From Anoxybacillus ayderensis (GTDB lineage: Bacteria; Bacillota; Bacilli; Bacillales; Anoxybacillaceae), in contig NZ_JXTG01000019.1 of NCBI RefSeq assembly GCF_000833605.1, forward strand, positions 1 through 41,352: a stretch of 41,352 nt of DNA, read 5' to 3'. Below are positions 17,280-25,297 of this stretch, one piece after another (within the stretch, counting starts at the first letter, position 1; every line of letters starts with the position of its first letter). The translations under genes were made by a program, and so were the position numbers. Under the pieces are notes generated by a model. The model searched no databases and had not been told where the DNA came from. It saw only the letters and a list, made by a program, of their open reading frames with translations.

Positions 17280-18248
17280 TTATGTATAAAGATGGCAGGC
17301 GACGTAATGCCCATTTCCAACTTCTTTCCATTCTGGTTTTGTCGTTTTACAAATATCCATACATGCTTGACATCGTGTATGAAAAGCGCAACCTGTTGGT
17401 GGATTTGATGGACTCGGTAAATCCCCGGTAAGCAGTTGCTTTTCTTTTTTATATTCCGGATCTGGAATCGGAACAGCTTCAAGCAACGCTTTTGTGTATG
17501 GATGTTTCGGATGGCGATATAGCTCTTCGCTGCTAGCGAGTTCAACCATTCGTCCTAAATACATGACGCCAACACGATCGCTAATATGACGCACGACACC
17601 AAGGTCGTGAGCGATAAAAATATATGTCAAACCAAACTCTTTTTGTAAATCTTCTAGTAAGTTGAGCACTTGTGCCTGAATAGACACATCTAGTGCTGAA
17701 ACGGGCTCATCCGCGATAATGAGCTTCGGTTTCGTCATCAATGCGCGAGCGATACCGATACGTTGTCGTTGTCCTCCGCTAAATTGATGCGGATAACGTT
17801 TCGCATGATAGCTACTTAATCCAACAACTTCCAACATCTCCCGCACCTTTTTTCGTCGCTCTTCCTTTGACCCAATTCCATGGACGATCAGCGGTTCTTC
17901 TAAAATTTTTTCTACTGTATGGCGCGGATTAAGCGATGCAAACGGGTCTTGAAAAATCATTTGCATATCGCGACGCACTTTTCTTAATTGTTGGGGCGAT
18001 AGTTTTGTCACTTCTTCCTTTTCAAATAAAATAGATCCTTCCGTTGGCTCAATAAGCCGCATAAGCATACGCCCCGTCGTCGATTTTCCGCAGCCGCTCT
18101 CCCCGACAATACCTAGCGTTTCTCCTCTGTAAACAACGAACGATAAATCATCGACCGCTTTCACTTGACCAATTTGTTTATTAAATAAACCTGCCGTAAT
18201 GGGAAAATATTTTTTTAACCCTTTAACTTGTAGTAACGGTTCGTTCAT
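17280..18248 (-). CDS. dppF: Peptide ABC transporter ATP-binding protein, DppF type
   Basis: This 322-residue cytosolic ATPase has Walker [13 protein letters not shown], signature FSGGQRQRIGIARAL, Walker B LIIADEPVSALD and H-loop IFIAHD. The C-terminal oligopeptide-transporter extension holds GCAFHTRCQACMDIC, whose cysteines may bind a 4Fe-4S cluster as in other Dpp/Opp ATPases. It forms the ATPase pair with the D-type subunit. Its start overlaps the dppD end by 26 bp. AGGAGG is 12 nt upstream of the ATG, a long but usable spacing, and coupling with dppD is likely. Confidence 0.93.
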   Translation of the reverse strand: MNEPLLQVKGLKKYFPITAGLFNKQIGQVKAVDDLSFVVYRGETLGIVGESGCGKSTTGRMLMRLIEPTEGSILFEKEEVTKLSPQQLRKVRRDMQMIFQDPFASLNPRHTVEKILEEPLIVHGIGSKEERRKKVREMLEVVGLSSYHAKRYPHQFSGGQRQRIGIARALMTKPKLIIADEPVSALDVSIQAQVLNLLEDLQKEFGLTYIFIAHDLGVVRHISDRVGVMYLGRMVELASSEELYRHPKHPYTKALLEAVPIPDPEYKKEKQLLTGDLPSPSNPPTGCAFHTRCQACMDICKTTKPEWKEVGNGHYVACHLYT

Positions 18249-19236
18249 GGATGACGTTTTCCTCCTTTGTATACAAAAAACAACGCGCGCGATGGCCTTG
18301 TTCTACTTCGTATAAATCAGGATTTTGGGAAAAGCACCGCTCAAATGCTTGCTCGCATCTTGCCGCAAAACGACAACCTTGTTTAATCGAGCCCGGCTTC
18401 GGTACGCTTCCTGGAATAGAATATAAACGTGCTTTTCTTTCCCGAATATCTGGAACAGAACGAATAAGTCCAATCGTATATGGATGTTTTGGATTTCGAA
18501 AAATCGTTTGAACATCCCCTTCTTCAATGATTTTTCCCGCATACATAACAACGACGCGATGACACATTTCAGCGACGACTCCTAAATCGTGTGTGATCAT
18601 CATAATCGCTGTGCCGAATTGTTCGTTTAACTGTTTCATCAAATGTAAAATTTGTGCCTGAATCGTCACGTCTAAAGCAGTCGTTGGCTCGTCTGCAATT
18701 AATAAAGATGGATTGCATACCATCGCCATCGCAATCATCACGCGCTGCCGCATGCCTCCTGATAGCTGATGCGGATATTCATCAATGATCTCCTCAGCAC
18801 GAGGCAAACCGACAAGTTTAAGCATATCAATGGCTCGCTTTCGCGCTTCTAGTTTGCTTATTTTTTCATGAATACGAATCGCTTCAATCATTTGGTTACC
18901 GATCGTAAAAAGCGGATTTAACGACGTCATCGGCTCTTGGAAAATCATCGCCATTTCATTCCCACGTATTTCTTTCATCCGTTTTTCCGATGCTAACGCA
19001 ATATTTTCATGTTTAAACCATATTTCGCCATCTGTAATTTTTCCGATTCCTTTTGGCAACAATCCCATAATAGAGAGCGATGTAACACTTTTTCCACAGC
19101 CCGATTCACCGACAACACCTAAAATTTCGCCTTTATTTATGTAAAAGTCTACGCCATCAACCGCAGGAACTTCTCCTTCGTCTGTGAAAAAGCATGTTTT
19201 TAAGCTTTTTACTCGTAAAATCGCTTCATCTCCCAC
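18223..19236 (-). CDS. dppD: Peptide ABC transporter ATP-binding protein, DppD type
   Basis: First gene of the peptide-import operon, 337 residues. It has Walker [14 protein letters not shown], the Q-loop region [14 protein letters not shown], signature [15 protein letters not shown], Walker [13 protein letters not shown] and H-loop MMITHD. The C-terminal Cys-bearing segment ([15 protein letters not shown]) is the same type of extension as in DppF. The start is GTG at 19236, because AAGGAG is 8 nt upstream; a GTG at 19245 falls on the ribosome binding site. Operon order is D-F-E-B-C, which differs from the classical B. subtilis dppABCDE and oppABCDF orders. The region 19246-19372 upstream is very AT-rich and should hold the promoter. 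Confidence 0.92.
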   Translation of the reverse strand: MGDEAILRVKSLKTCFFTDEGEVPAVDGVDFYINKGEILGVVGESGCGKSVTSLSIMGLLPKGIGKITDGEIWFKHENIALASEKRMKEIRGNEMAMIFQEPMTSLNPLFTIGNQMIEAIRIHEKISKLEARKRAIDMLKLVGLPRAEEIIDEYPHQLSGGMRQRVMIAMAMVCNPSLLIADEPTTALDVTIQAQILHLMKQLNEQFGTAIMMITHDLGVVAEMCHRVVVMYAGKIIEEGDVQTIFRNPKHPYTIGLIRSVPDIRERKARLYSIPGSVPKPGSIKQGCRFAARCEQAFERCFSQNPDLYEVEQGHRARCFLYTKEENVIHERTVTTS

Positions 19237-19245
19237 GGAAGCCAC

Positions 19246-19372
19246 TCCTTCTATATACAGAAAATTTATATTTTTAAAATAACTTTTATGTTACGTTTCA
19301 AATTATTACACGAATATTAAAAAAATACAATAAAAAAATTCAAAAAATTTAATCATTGTTTATAAAAAATAA
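19246..19372. other. AT-rich intergenic DNA upstream of the peptide operon
   Basis: About 125 bp with roughly 85% A+T, including long A-tracts on the plus strand. It must contain the promoter for the minus-strand peptide transporter operon. Several TATAAT-like hexamers exist, but I cannot choose one with a proper -35. AT-richness suggests CodY or similar control could act here; no box was confirmed. Confidence 0.4.
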
Positions 19373-19406
19373 AAAACAACGGCCATTAGTAAGTAACCGT
19401 TGTTTT
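19373..19406. terminator. Terminator downstream of ygaC
   Basis: AAAACAACGG (19373-19382) and CCGTTGTTTT (19397-19406) form a perfect stem with A/T tracts on both sides. It lies just beyond the ygaC stop and upstream of the peptide operon, so it mainly isolates ygaC. Confidence 0.85.
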
Positions 19407-19428
19407 TTTGTTCATGTATGTATCATTT

Positions 19429-19959
19429 TCACTTTCTACACATAATAAACTTTTTATACCAATGTTCAACTACTTCAGGGGCAAATGGCCCCTTTTTCTC
19501 TTTAATCCATTGAATTAATTTTTGAACATTATTTTTTAAAACTTTATCAATAATTTCAGGGTAGTTCATTTGTTCGCGATGACGCTCATATTCATCGTGA
19601 TCTAATATGTCGTATTGACCGTTCGGAAATACTTTAATATCTAAGTCATAATCGATGTATTTTAACGCTTCCCCATCCCAAACGTAAGGCGAGCTAATGT
19701 TGCAATAGTAATATACTCCTTCAGCGCGAATCATCGCAATAATGTTAAACCAATGTTTTGCATAAAAAAAACAAATGGCCGGCTCACGCGTCACCCACGT
19801 TCTCCCATCCGCCTCTGTCACAAGTGTACGATCGTTGCCGCCAATCACTTCTTCTTCGCTTCCTTTTAGCACAACAGTTTCTTTCCATGCACGATGGATA
19901 TGCCCGTCATGTTTATAACTATGAATTTGAATGATCGCCCCTGTTTGTGGATACTCCAT
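19429..19959 (-). CDS. ygaC: YgaC-like nucleoside tri-/diphosphate phosphatase (DUF402)
   Basis: This 176-residue protein of the DUF402/UPF0374 family is closely similar to B. subtilis YgaC. Characterised relatives hydrolyse nucleoside tri- and diphosphates in a metal-dependent manner. Conserved landmarks are [26 protein letters not shown], the acidic [14 protein letters not shown] and KKGPFAPE near the C-terminus. The Asp cluster should bind the metal. The start is ATG at 19959, since AGTAGGG lies about 7 nt upstream; an ATG two codons earlier is too close to it. Single-gene unit transcribed away from sspE. Confidence 0.88.
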   Translation of the reverse strand: MEYPQTGAIIQIHSYKHDGHIHRAWKETVVLKGSEEEVIGGNDRTLVTEADGRTWVTREPAICFFYAKHWFNIIAMIRAEGVYYYCNISSPYVWDGEALKYIDYDLDIKVFPNGQYDILDHDEYERHREQMNYPEIIDKVLKNNVQKLIQWIKEKKGPFAPEVVEHWYKKFIMCRK

Positions 19960-20018
19960 ACACATTCCCTACTTTCATTCGACGCTTTTTCCTCTATTAT
20001 ACCGTTAATAAGCAATGA

Positions 20019-20048
20019 AGAAAAAGAGCATCGGACGAAAACCGATGC
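20019..20048 (-). terminator. sspE terminator
   Basis: On the minus strand GCATCGG (20048-20042) pairs with CCGATGC (20034-20028), followed by a T-rich run (20025-20019). It lies 11 bp beyond the sspE stop. Confidence 0.85.
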
Positions 20049-20058
20049 CCTTTGCCTG

Positions 20059-20211
20059 TTATTGATTTTTCTTCGCTTCTGCTTTTGCGTTTTGTTGTTT
20101 CACATGTTGAACATCTGTTTCAGTTGAAAACTCTGTTCCGTACTGACCAGCATTTTGCTGTTTCACATGTTGAATGTTTGTTCCTGCAACTGTTTTGTTT
20201 GGCTTCATCAT
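20059..20211 (-). CDS. sspE: Gamma-type small acid-soluble spore protein SspE
   Basis: This is a 50-residue gamma-type SASP, an amino-acid reserve made in the forespore and degraded by GPR during germination. It has the family's internal repeat: [18 protein letters not shown], then [11 protein letters not shown]. It is lysine- and glutamine-rich with no Cys or Trp. It is shorter than B. subtilis SspE (84 residues) because it has only two repeats. GGAGGTGAGA lies directly before ATGATG, and either ATG could start. A SigG-type promoter is visible upstream and a terminator downstream. In B. subtilis sspE also lies between the yfh and yga genes. Confidence 0.93.
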   Translation of the reverse strand: MMKPNKTVAGTNIQHVKQQNAGQYGTEFSTETDVQHVKQQNAKAEAKKNQ

Positions 20212-20236
20212 TCTCACCTCCACGCTCATTACTTTG

Positions 20237-20266
20237 TACTATCCGTTTAAAAAATATCCGTATGAA
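20237..20266 (-). promoter_or_regulatory. Putative SigG promoter of sspE
   Basis: On the minus strand TTCATA (20266-20261), a 17-bp spacer, and GATAGTA (20243-20237) resemble the forespore SigG consensus. They lie about 25 bp upstream of the sspE ribosome binding site. The -35 overlaps a TGAATA usable on the other strand for yfhS. Confidence 0.5.
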
Positions 20267-20311
20267 TAATTTTTTGTTTCACTTTCTACACTACATAAAG
20301 AGGTGAGAACG

Positions 20312-20536
20312 ATGTATATTGGACGCGATTTAACAGCCTTGCAAATGATTCCTAAACAGCAGTGGAAAGATAGCGAGTTAGCGTTTTTTCATCATGCTCT
20401 TCAACAAGTCACTCCGTATTTAAACGCGGAGGGACAAACAATGCATCGTGAAATTGTGGAAGAAATTGAAGCAAGAGGCGGTTTACAGCGAAACGAAGCG
20501 ACATATACGAACGGAACGCGCGTATTTTACGAGTAA
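20312..20536 (+). CDS. yfhS: YfhS-like small protein
   Basis: This 74-residue soluble protein has the same length and neighbourhood as B. subtilis YfhS (beside sspE and mutY); function unknown. It begins MYIGRDLTALQM and contains a helical middle (DSELAFFHHALQQVTPYLNAEG) and REIVEEIEARGGL. No recognised catalytic motif or membrane segment. The start is ATG at 20312, preceded by AGAGGTGAGAACG. A TGAATA at 20263-20268 with TACACTA about 18 bp downstream could be a SigG-type promoter, so sporulation expression is plausible but inferred. Confidence 0.75.
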   Translation: MYIGRDLTALQMIPKQQWKDSELAFFHHALQQVTPYLNAEGQTMHREIVEEIEARGGLQRNEATYTNGTRVFYE

Positions 20537-20557
20537 AGGCAGTTGCCTTTACTCGTA
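20528..20557. terminator. Perfect 14-bp palindrome joining yfhS and mutY ends
   Basis: TACGAGTAAAGGCA (20528-20541) and TGCCTTTACTCGTA (20544-20557) are exact inverses with a 2-bp spacer. The palindrome encodes the final codons and stop of both convergent genes. It lacks a T-tract, so it may be a weak terminator or a 3'-end stabiliser rather than a classic terminator. Confidence 0.6.
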
Positions 20558-21631
20558 CGCTTGCCATATTTTTTGATATATAACCGGGAACGCATATTGC
20601 TTAAGTTCATCGATCGTCACCCATTTATTCGTTTCATCTCCCATTTGTAATTCAAGCGCGTTCCCTTTATATGCTTCAATATGCCATACAACATGGGAAA
20701 AGACGTGCTCAAATGAACCGATTCGCTCCATCGAACGAATGACGACATGATATCGTTCACTTATTTCTTTTACAAAGGATTCATCGTTTCGTGTTGGAGC
20801 ATGTTCATCATTTGGGAATTGCCATAAATTCGCCAATAATCCACGAGGCGGGCGTTTTTGAATGAGTATATTTCCCTTTTCATTCATAAGCACAATGGCA
20901 CGAAAAGAAACACGTTTCGGGGCTTTCCCTTTTGTTTTTACAGGTAGCTCTGTTTCTACCCCTTCTGCAAACGCACGGCAATGACGCTGAACAGGACATA
21001 GAAAGCAACTCGGGTTTTTCGGCGTGCAAACGAGTGCACCAAGTTCCATTAACGCTTGATTAAAATCAGACGGATTGTCGTGTGAAATAATATGGGAAAC
21101 AATGTTTTCAAACTTTTTTCTTGTACTTCCTTTCGCAATATCGTCTGTTATATAAAAAATGCGCGACAATACTCGCATGACATTTCCATCTACCGCTGGT
21201 TCCGGAATGCCATAAGCGATGCTTAACACCGCCCCTGTTGTATAAGGCCCAACCCCTTTTAATGAAGAAAACTGTTCTTTGGACGCAGGTACACACCCTC
21301 CGTACTTTTCTTTCACTTCTTTTACCGCTTCATGCAAATGACGAATACGCGAGTAATAGCCGAGCCCTTCCCACGCCTTCAACACTTCTTCTTCCTCTGC
21401 TTCAGCTAAGGAGTCTAAAGTCGGGAACTTTTCGATAAAATGATAAAAGTAAGGGATGACTGTATCGACTCGCGTTTGTTGAAGCATCACTTCAGATACC
21501 CATATTTTGTAAGGGTCTTTATCTTTTCGCCACGGTAAATCGCGTTGCTCTGTTTGAAACCAATGAATTAAATCATGTTGAAACTGCTTAATATGAAAAT
21601 GAGCCAATATTTGTTGTACATTTTCTTTCAC
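20549..21631 (-). CDS. mutY: A/G-specific adenine DNA glycosylase MutY
   Basis: MutY (yfhQ in B. subtilis) removes adenine mispaired with 8-oxoguanine. The N-terminal HhH-GPD domain has catalytic Glu in WVSEVMLQQTR, the helix-hairpin-helix SLKGVGPYTTGAVL, and the catalytic Asp in AVDGNVMRVLSR. The 4Fe-4S cluster ligands are in CTPKNPSCFLCPVQRHC. The C-terminal NUDIX-like 8-oxoG recognition domain includes LLANLWQFPN and FEHVFSHVVW. About 360 residues, the normal length. The start is GTG at 21631: GGAGG lies 7 nt upstream, whereas the ATG at 21637 is only 1 nt from it. Confidence 0.95.
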   Translation of the reverse strand: MKENVQQILAHFHIKQFQHDLIHWFQTEQRDLPWRKDKDPYKIWVSEVMLQQTRVDTVIPYFYHFIEKFPTLDSLAEAEEEEVLKAWEGLGYYSRIRHLHEAVKEVKEKYGGCVPASKEQFSSLKGVGPYTTGAVLSIAYGIPEPAVDGNVMRVLSRIFYITDDIAKGSTRKKFENIVSHIISHDNPSDFNQALMELGALVCTPKNPSCFLCPVQRHCRAFAEGVETELPVKTKGKAPKRVSFRAIVLMNEKGNILIQKRPPRGLLANLWQFPNDEHAPTRNDESFVKEISERYHVVIRSMERIGSFEHVFSHVVWHIEAYKGNALELQMGDETNKWVTIDELKQYAFPVIYQKIWQAYE

Positions 21632-21692
21632 GTTCATTCCTCCAAGGTGGTAAACTAAAAGTAAGTCCAATCAGAAAAAGGAGGCCTTTTAT

Positions 21693-22670
21693 TTGGATAC
21701 AGGTACACACGTTTTAATGGGGTTTGCATTAGGTGGATTAGCTACGTTCGATCCAGCGATCGCTAACGATCCGACGCTTGCGCATGCCGTGCTGATCGGC
21801 ACGCTCGTTGGGTCACAAGCACCTGATATTGACACCGTTTTTAAATTAAAAAATAACGCGAAATATATTCGCAATCATCGTGGCATGACGCATTCGATCC
21901 CCGCTTTGTTCATTTGGACGTTGCTCATTAGCGTCACTCTCTTTTATATATATGACACGTCTTTTTTTCATGTAGCCCTTTGGACATTTATCGCCGTCAG
22001 TGTACACGTGTTTGTCGATATTTTTAATTCATATGGCACACAAGCGTTACGTCCGTTTTCAAAAAAATGGGTTGCGCTCGGTATCATTAACACGTTCGAT
22101 CCGTTTATTTTTATCGTCCACTTAGCTGGTATTGTCTTATGGCTAAACGGACATCATGCGGGGTACACGTTTCTAGCTGTATATGTCGTGCTCATTGGTT
22201 ACTATATCATTCGTTTTCGCCAACAACAAGCAATAAAACGCAAGTTGAAACAAATGTTTCCGGATGTTGAACAAGTCATTACCGTTCCGACAATAAAATG
22301 GAACGAATGGCATTTAGCTGTGACGACATCAAACCATTTTTACGTTGCGCGCGCACAAAACGGGACAATTGATGTACTTGACATATTCGAAAAATGTCCG
22401 ATTCCAGACATCCCAATCATTGAAAAAGCAAAACAAGATGAAAATTTAGCTGCATTTTTATCGTTTTCCCCTGTATATCGTTGGGAAATTCATGAATATA
22501 ACGATCATTATGAAGTGCGTTTCATCGACTTGCGTTACCGAAGCAAAAATTATTATCCGTTTGTGGCAGTCGTCCAACTCGATCTCGACCTAAATATTGT
22601 TAGCTCATATACAGGATGGATTTTTAGCGAAAAGAAATTGCGTAAAAAATTAGAACTTATTCCAAGCTAA
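21693..22670 (+). CDS. yfhP: YfhP-like membrane metal-dependent hydrolase
   Basis: This 325-residue protein is of the YdjM/DUF457 (LexA-binding inner-membrane-associated) family. It has the conserved N-terminal metal-site motifs DTGTHVLMGFALGG, QAPDIDTVF and HRGMTHS, with His and Asp as likely metal ligands. Four to five membrane helices are at about 65-185, followed by a cytosolic or external C-terminal domain. B. subtilis YfhP is described as a negative regulator of yfhQ-fabL/yfhP-type genes, but the molecular activity is unproven. The start is TTG at 21693, 8 nt after AGGAGG; the first ATG would remove the metal-binding start. It diverges from mutY by about 60 bp. Confidence 0.87.
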   Translation: MDTGTHVLMGFALGGLATFDPAIANDPTLAHAVLIGTLVGSQAPDIDTVFKLKNNAKYIRNHRGMTHSIPALFIWTLLISVTLFYIYDTSFFHVALWTFIAVSVHVFVDIFNSYGTQALRPFSKKWVALGIINTFDPFIFIVHLAGIVLWLNGHHAGYTFLAVYVVLIGYYIIRFRQQQAIKRKLKQMFPDVEQVITVPTIKWNEWHLAVTTSNHFYVARAQNGTIDVLDIFEKCPIPDIPIIEKAKQDENLAAFLSFSPVYRWEIHEYNDHYEVRFIDLRYRSKNYYPFVAVVQLDLDLNIVSSYTGWIFSEKKLRKKLELIPS

Positions 22671-22684
22671 AGCAACCTTGCTCG

Positions 22685-22715
22685 TTCATAAATAGACGTT
22701 TATTAACGAATACTA
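22685..22715 (+). promoter_or_regulatory. Putative SigG promoter of sspK
   Basis: TTCATA (22685-22690), an 18-bp spacer, and AATACTA (22709-22715) resemble a forespore promoter. A short hairpin (GTGCT/AGCAC, about 22721-22735) follows in the leader. The same TTCATA -35 occurs at sspE. Confidence 0.45.
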
Positions 22716-22761
22716 TACGTGTGCTCAAAAAGCACGAAATGAACGGCTGGGGGGACTAACA

Positions 22762-22929
22762 TTGAGCAATAAAGAACGAGGCTTTCCAAATCAAAACAAT
22801 GAAAAATTAGAAGGCGAGCCACGCGCAAAAGCAGAGTACGCATCAAAACGTGCGAACGGCACGATTAATACGCACCCTCAAGAACGAATGCACGCGTCCG
22901 ATAAACGGGGCGACATCGAGGAGGAATAA
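22762..22929 (+). CDS. sspK: Small acid-soluble spore protein K
   Basis: This 55-residue minor SASP is closely similar to B. subtilis SspK. Landmarks are [20 protein letters not shown], then [20 protein letters not shown], with a C-terminal GDIEEE extension. The protein is very hydrophilic, with no hydrophobic core, and is a spore-core constituent. The start is TTG at 22762, with GGGGGGA about 7 nt upstream; there is no ATG in frame at the correct position. The ypzG-like gene begins 1 bp after its stop, and the GAGGAGG at the end of sspK is that gene's ribosome binding site, so they are cotranscribed. Confidence 0.9.
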   Translation: MSNKERGFPNQNNEKLEGEPRAKAEYASKRANGTINTHPQERMHASDKRGDIEEE

Positions 22930-22930
22930 A

Positions 22931-23095
22931 ATGGGTAAACATTGGCGTAAAAAATTTTATGATAACCGCTATTCCGATCCGTTCCCACAACCATGGGCAA
23001 ACCCGAAACACGCTCATGCCCAAGTAAATGGCGAAACACAACAATCACAAAGTTTAATGATTTTACATTCCGAAGTAAGTAAAAGGAAAATTTAA
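22931..23095 (+). CDS. YpzG family small protein
   Basis: This 54-residue protein is of the YpzG family, recognised by MGKHWRKKFYD, then DPFPQPWANPKHAHAQVNGET, the family core. Function unknown. Strongly hydrophilic and basic at the N-terminus, without membrane segment. It is translated from a ribosome binding site (GAGGAGG) within the end of sspK, 1 bp after that stop. Coupling to a SASP gene suggests spore expression, which is inference. The following hairpin terminates the pair. Confidence 0.82.
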   Translation: MGKHWRKKFYDNRYSDPFPQPWANPKHAHAQVNGETQQSQSLMILHSEVSKRKI

Positions 23096-23099
23096 TGAA

Positions 23100-23131
23100 A
23101 AAAGAGGTTGGCGGACGTGTCAACCTCTTTT
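23100..23131. terminator. Terminator between ypzG-like gene and yfhH
   Basis: AAAAGAGGTTG (23100-23110) and CAACCTCTTTT (23121-23131) form a perfect stem with A- and T-tracts on both sides. It serves the convergent sspK-ypzG unit and yfhH. Confidence 0.9.
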
Positions 23132-23440
23132 CTTTAGCAATGAAATGGGCAACGCCACTTCGGTGTTCGGATCATTCAAACGATACCCCCATGCGAATAC
23201 GCCATTTATATATTGAAGTTTAAATAACGACTGCGGATCTCCTTCAATTTCGTAAAATTCTCCCGGTAGAAAGTCATCGGGATTTAATAAGTATGCTTTA
23301 GCCATGGCAATTTTCCGCTCATACACAGCGTATTCGTTTACCATTCCCATTTGTTCTGCTTTTCGTGCTTTTTCAGTTAATGTGGCAATCTCTTGTTTTA
23401 ATTCCCATTCGCTCATTTCACTATACCGTTTTTGGTCCAT
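23120..23440 (-). CDS. yfhH: YfhH, DUF1811 protein
   Basis: This 106-residue protein matches Bacillus YfhH (DUF1811) over its length. The N-terminal helical half has KRYSEMSEWELKQEIATL and EQMGMVNEYAVYERKIAMAKAYLL. The C-terminal beta part resembles an SH3-like barrel, with GEFYEIEGDPQSLFKLQYINGVFAWG. Function unknown. In B. subtilis it lies next to recX and sspK; here the lactate permease and an SDR gene separate it from recX. The start is ATG at 23440 by comparison with the family N-terminus; a GTG at 23449 is the alternative. A 10-bp inverted repeat (23452-23461 / 23481-23490) lies just upstream. Confidence 0.87.
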   Translation of the reverse strand: MDQKRYSEMSEWELKQEIATLTEKARKAEQMGMVNEYAVYERKIAMAKAYLLNPDDFLPGEFYEIEGDPQSLFKLQYINGVFAWGYRLNDPNTEVALPISLLKKRG

Positions 23441-23493
23441 TCTCCCCACTCCACTTTATGACAACTTCATTTTCATCGTATCATAAAGTGAAG

Positions 23494-25140
23494 CTAAAAT
23501 ACATAGATCAAGAGAAGGCTAAATATTCCAGTCATCAATACGTAATAAAGCATCGGGATGAGCGTCATACGAATGATCGTTCCTTCTTTCCCAGCTAGAC
23601 CAACAACGGAAGCCGCTGCAACAACGTTTAATACACAAACCATGTTACCTGCATTCGCCCCTAACATTTGGCCAGCGATGACGATATGATGAGGCACTTG
23701 AATTTGATCAGCAATGCTAAATTGGAATAAAGAAAACATCATATTACTAAACGTCGCACTACCGGAAATAAACGAACCAAGGGCCCCAATCAAAGGAGCA
23801 ACTAACGGCCAAGCAGCCCCTACTCCCCCGGCGACCATCGACGCTAACTCAATTGGCATACTAGCAAGCCCTGCATCGTTTACACCAGAGTTAATAAAAA
23901 TGCGAACCATCGGCACAGCTGTTCCGAGTGCAATGGCGCTACCGATCAGCGTATATGCCGATTCTTTCATCGTCGCCACGACATCTTCTCGCTTCATTTT
24001 ATGCATAAAAATCGTAATAAAGATGACGACAAGGAAAATCGTTCCCGGCAAATATAACGGTTCAATCGATGTGCTAATGTTTGTTCCTAAAATGTTGTTG
24101 AACTGTATTTTCACAGAACGTAACCATGCTTTTAGCGGCAAGTTTTGCAAACGTGTCAACACTAAAATAAGCGCCACAAGAACATACGGCATCCATGCAA
24201 GTAAAAGTGGCATTTCATTTTTTTGTACGTTCGCGACATGTTGTATTCCATCTGTTTTCTTAAAATCCCATGGCTCTTTTGGCAATAAAAATCCTTTTTT
24301 CGCTGCCGGGACAACGATCGCTAAACCAATTAACCCACCGATCATGGACGGGAACTCTGGTCCGAGAAAAGAAGCAACGAGAAATGCTGGAAGTGTAAAG
24401 CTAAGCCCCGCAAATAAAGCAAACTTCCAAATTTCAAATCCTTCTTTCCACGAACGATTTTCTCCAAAAAAGCGCGTTAAAATAAGCACTAAAATAAGCG
24501 GAATGAACGTACCGATTACAATGTCAAATGACACTGCTTGTTTTGCGAGCGTTTGAAGAAACGTAGATAAATCGGCTGTGCCGATCACTTGTTGCACTTG
24601 TTGGGCAACAGAATTTCCTTCGCGAAGCCCTTGGTCTACCCCGACAATAATCGGTGTTCCGACTGCACCGAACGAAACAGGGCTACTATCTGCGACAAGG
24701 GCAACGACAACCGCAGCAAGTGGCGGAAACCCTAAAGCAACAAGAAGTGGAGCCCCGATGGCTGCAGGCGTTCCAAATCCTGCTGCCCCTTCAATAAACG
24801 CACCAAACAACCATGCGATAATGATAACTTGCACACGCCGGTCGCGCGTAATGCCTAAAAATCCGCTTCGAATCGTATCCATCGCTCCACTTTTCGTCAA
24901 CGTATTTAACAACAAAATCGCACCGAAAATAATCCATAAAATTGAAATAGCTACAATAACACCTTCAATCGTTGCAGCTGCCACTTGAATGCCGGGCATT
25001 TTCCAAACAAATAATGATAAAATAACAGTAATAAGAAAACTAATCGGCATCGCTTTTGCCGCCGGTAAACGCAGTAAAACGAGAAAAAGAAAGACAGCCA
25101 ATACCGGTGTAGAAGCTGTAATCACTTGTAAAAAGCTCAT
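23494..25140 (-). CDS. lctP: L-lactate permease, LctP family
   Basis: This 548-residue membrane transporter of the LctP family (lactate and glycolate uptake by proton symport) has about 13 helices. Recognisable segments include [54 protein letters not shown], and near the C-terminus [18 protein letters not shown], then [21 protein letters not shown]. Length and motif order are normal, so it should be functional. The start is ATG at 25140, preceded by AAAGGGGA. It is divergent from an SDR gene; the 157-bp gap carries a 13-bp inverted repeat that may coordinate the two. The gene interrupts the recX-yfhH order known from B. subtilis. Confidence 0.9.
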   Translation of the reverse strand: MSFLQVITASTPVLAVFLFLVLLRLPAAKAMPISFLITVILSLFVWKMPGIQVAAATIEGVIVAISILWIIFGAILLLNTLTKSGAMDTIRSGFLGITRDRRVQVIIIAWLFGAFIEGAAGFGTPAAIGAPLLVALGFPPLAAVVVALVADSSPVSFGAVGTPIIVGVDQGLREGNSVAQQVQQVIGTADLSTFLQTLAKQAVSFDIVIGTFIPLILVLILTRFFGENRSWKEGFEIWKFALFAGLSFTLPAFLVASFLGPEFPSMIGGLIGLAIVVPAAKKGFLLPKEPWDFKKTDGIQHVANVQKNEMPLLLAWMPYVLVALILVLTRLQNLPLKAWLRSVKIQFNNILGTNISTSIEPLYLPGTIFLVVIFITIFMHKMKREDVVATMKESAYTLIGSAIALGTAVPMVRIFINSGVNDAGLASMPIELASMVAGGVGAAWPLVAPLIGALGSFISGSATFSNMMFSLFQFSIADQIQVPHHIVIAGQMLGANAGNMVCVLNVVAAASVVGLAGKEGTIIRMTLIPMLYYVLMTGIFSLLLIYVF

Positions 25141-25199
25141 ATTGTTCCCCTTTCTTTTTTGTAATATAATGACATAAGACATTATACCATATGTTTGTG

Positions 25200-25276
25200 C
25201 ATATATTCACAATGACATTTGACTACTTCTTGACAACTGCTTATGTATACGTTTTCCATATTGTTGTGAATATATG
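25200..25276. promoter_or_regulatory. 13-bp inverted repeat between lctP and SDR gene
   Basis: CATATATTCACAA (25200-25212) is an exact inverse of TTGTGAATATATG (25264-25276). The arms are about five helical turns apart in the divergent gap. A TATAAT (minus, 25189-25184) for lctP lies beside one arm. The arrangement fits a dimeric regulator binding two sites; the regulator is unknown. Confidence 0.5.
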
Positions 25277-25297
25277 ATATACGAAAGGATGAAAGTA

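Noticed and set aside
23714-25177. Long plus-strand frames opposite the lactate permease
   Set aside because: They mirror the permease codons, are low-complexity and lack start signals; the permease frame has full family motifs.
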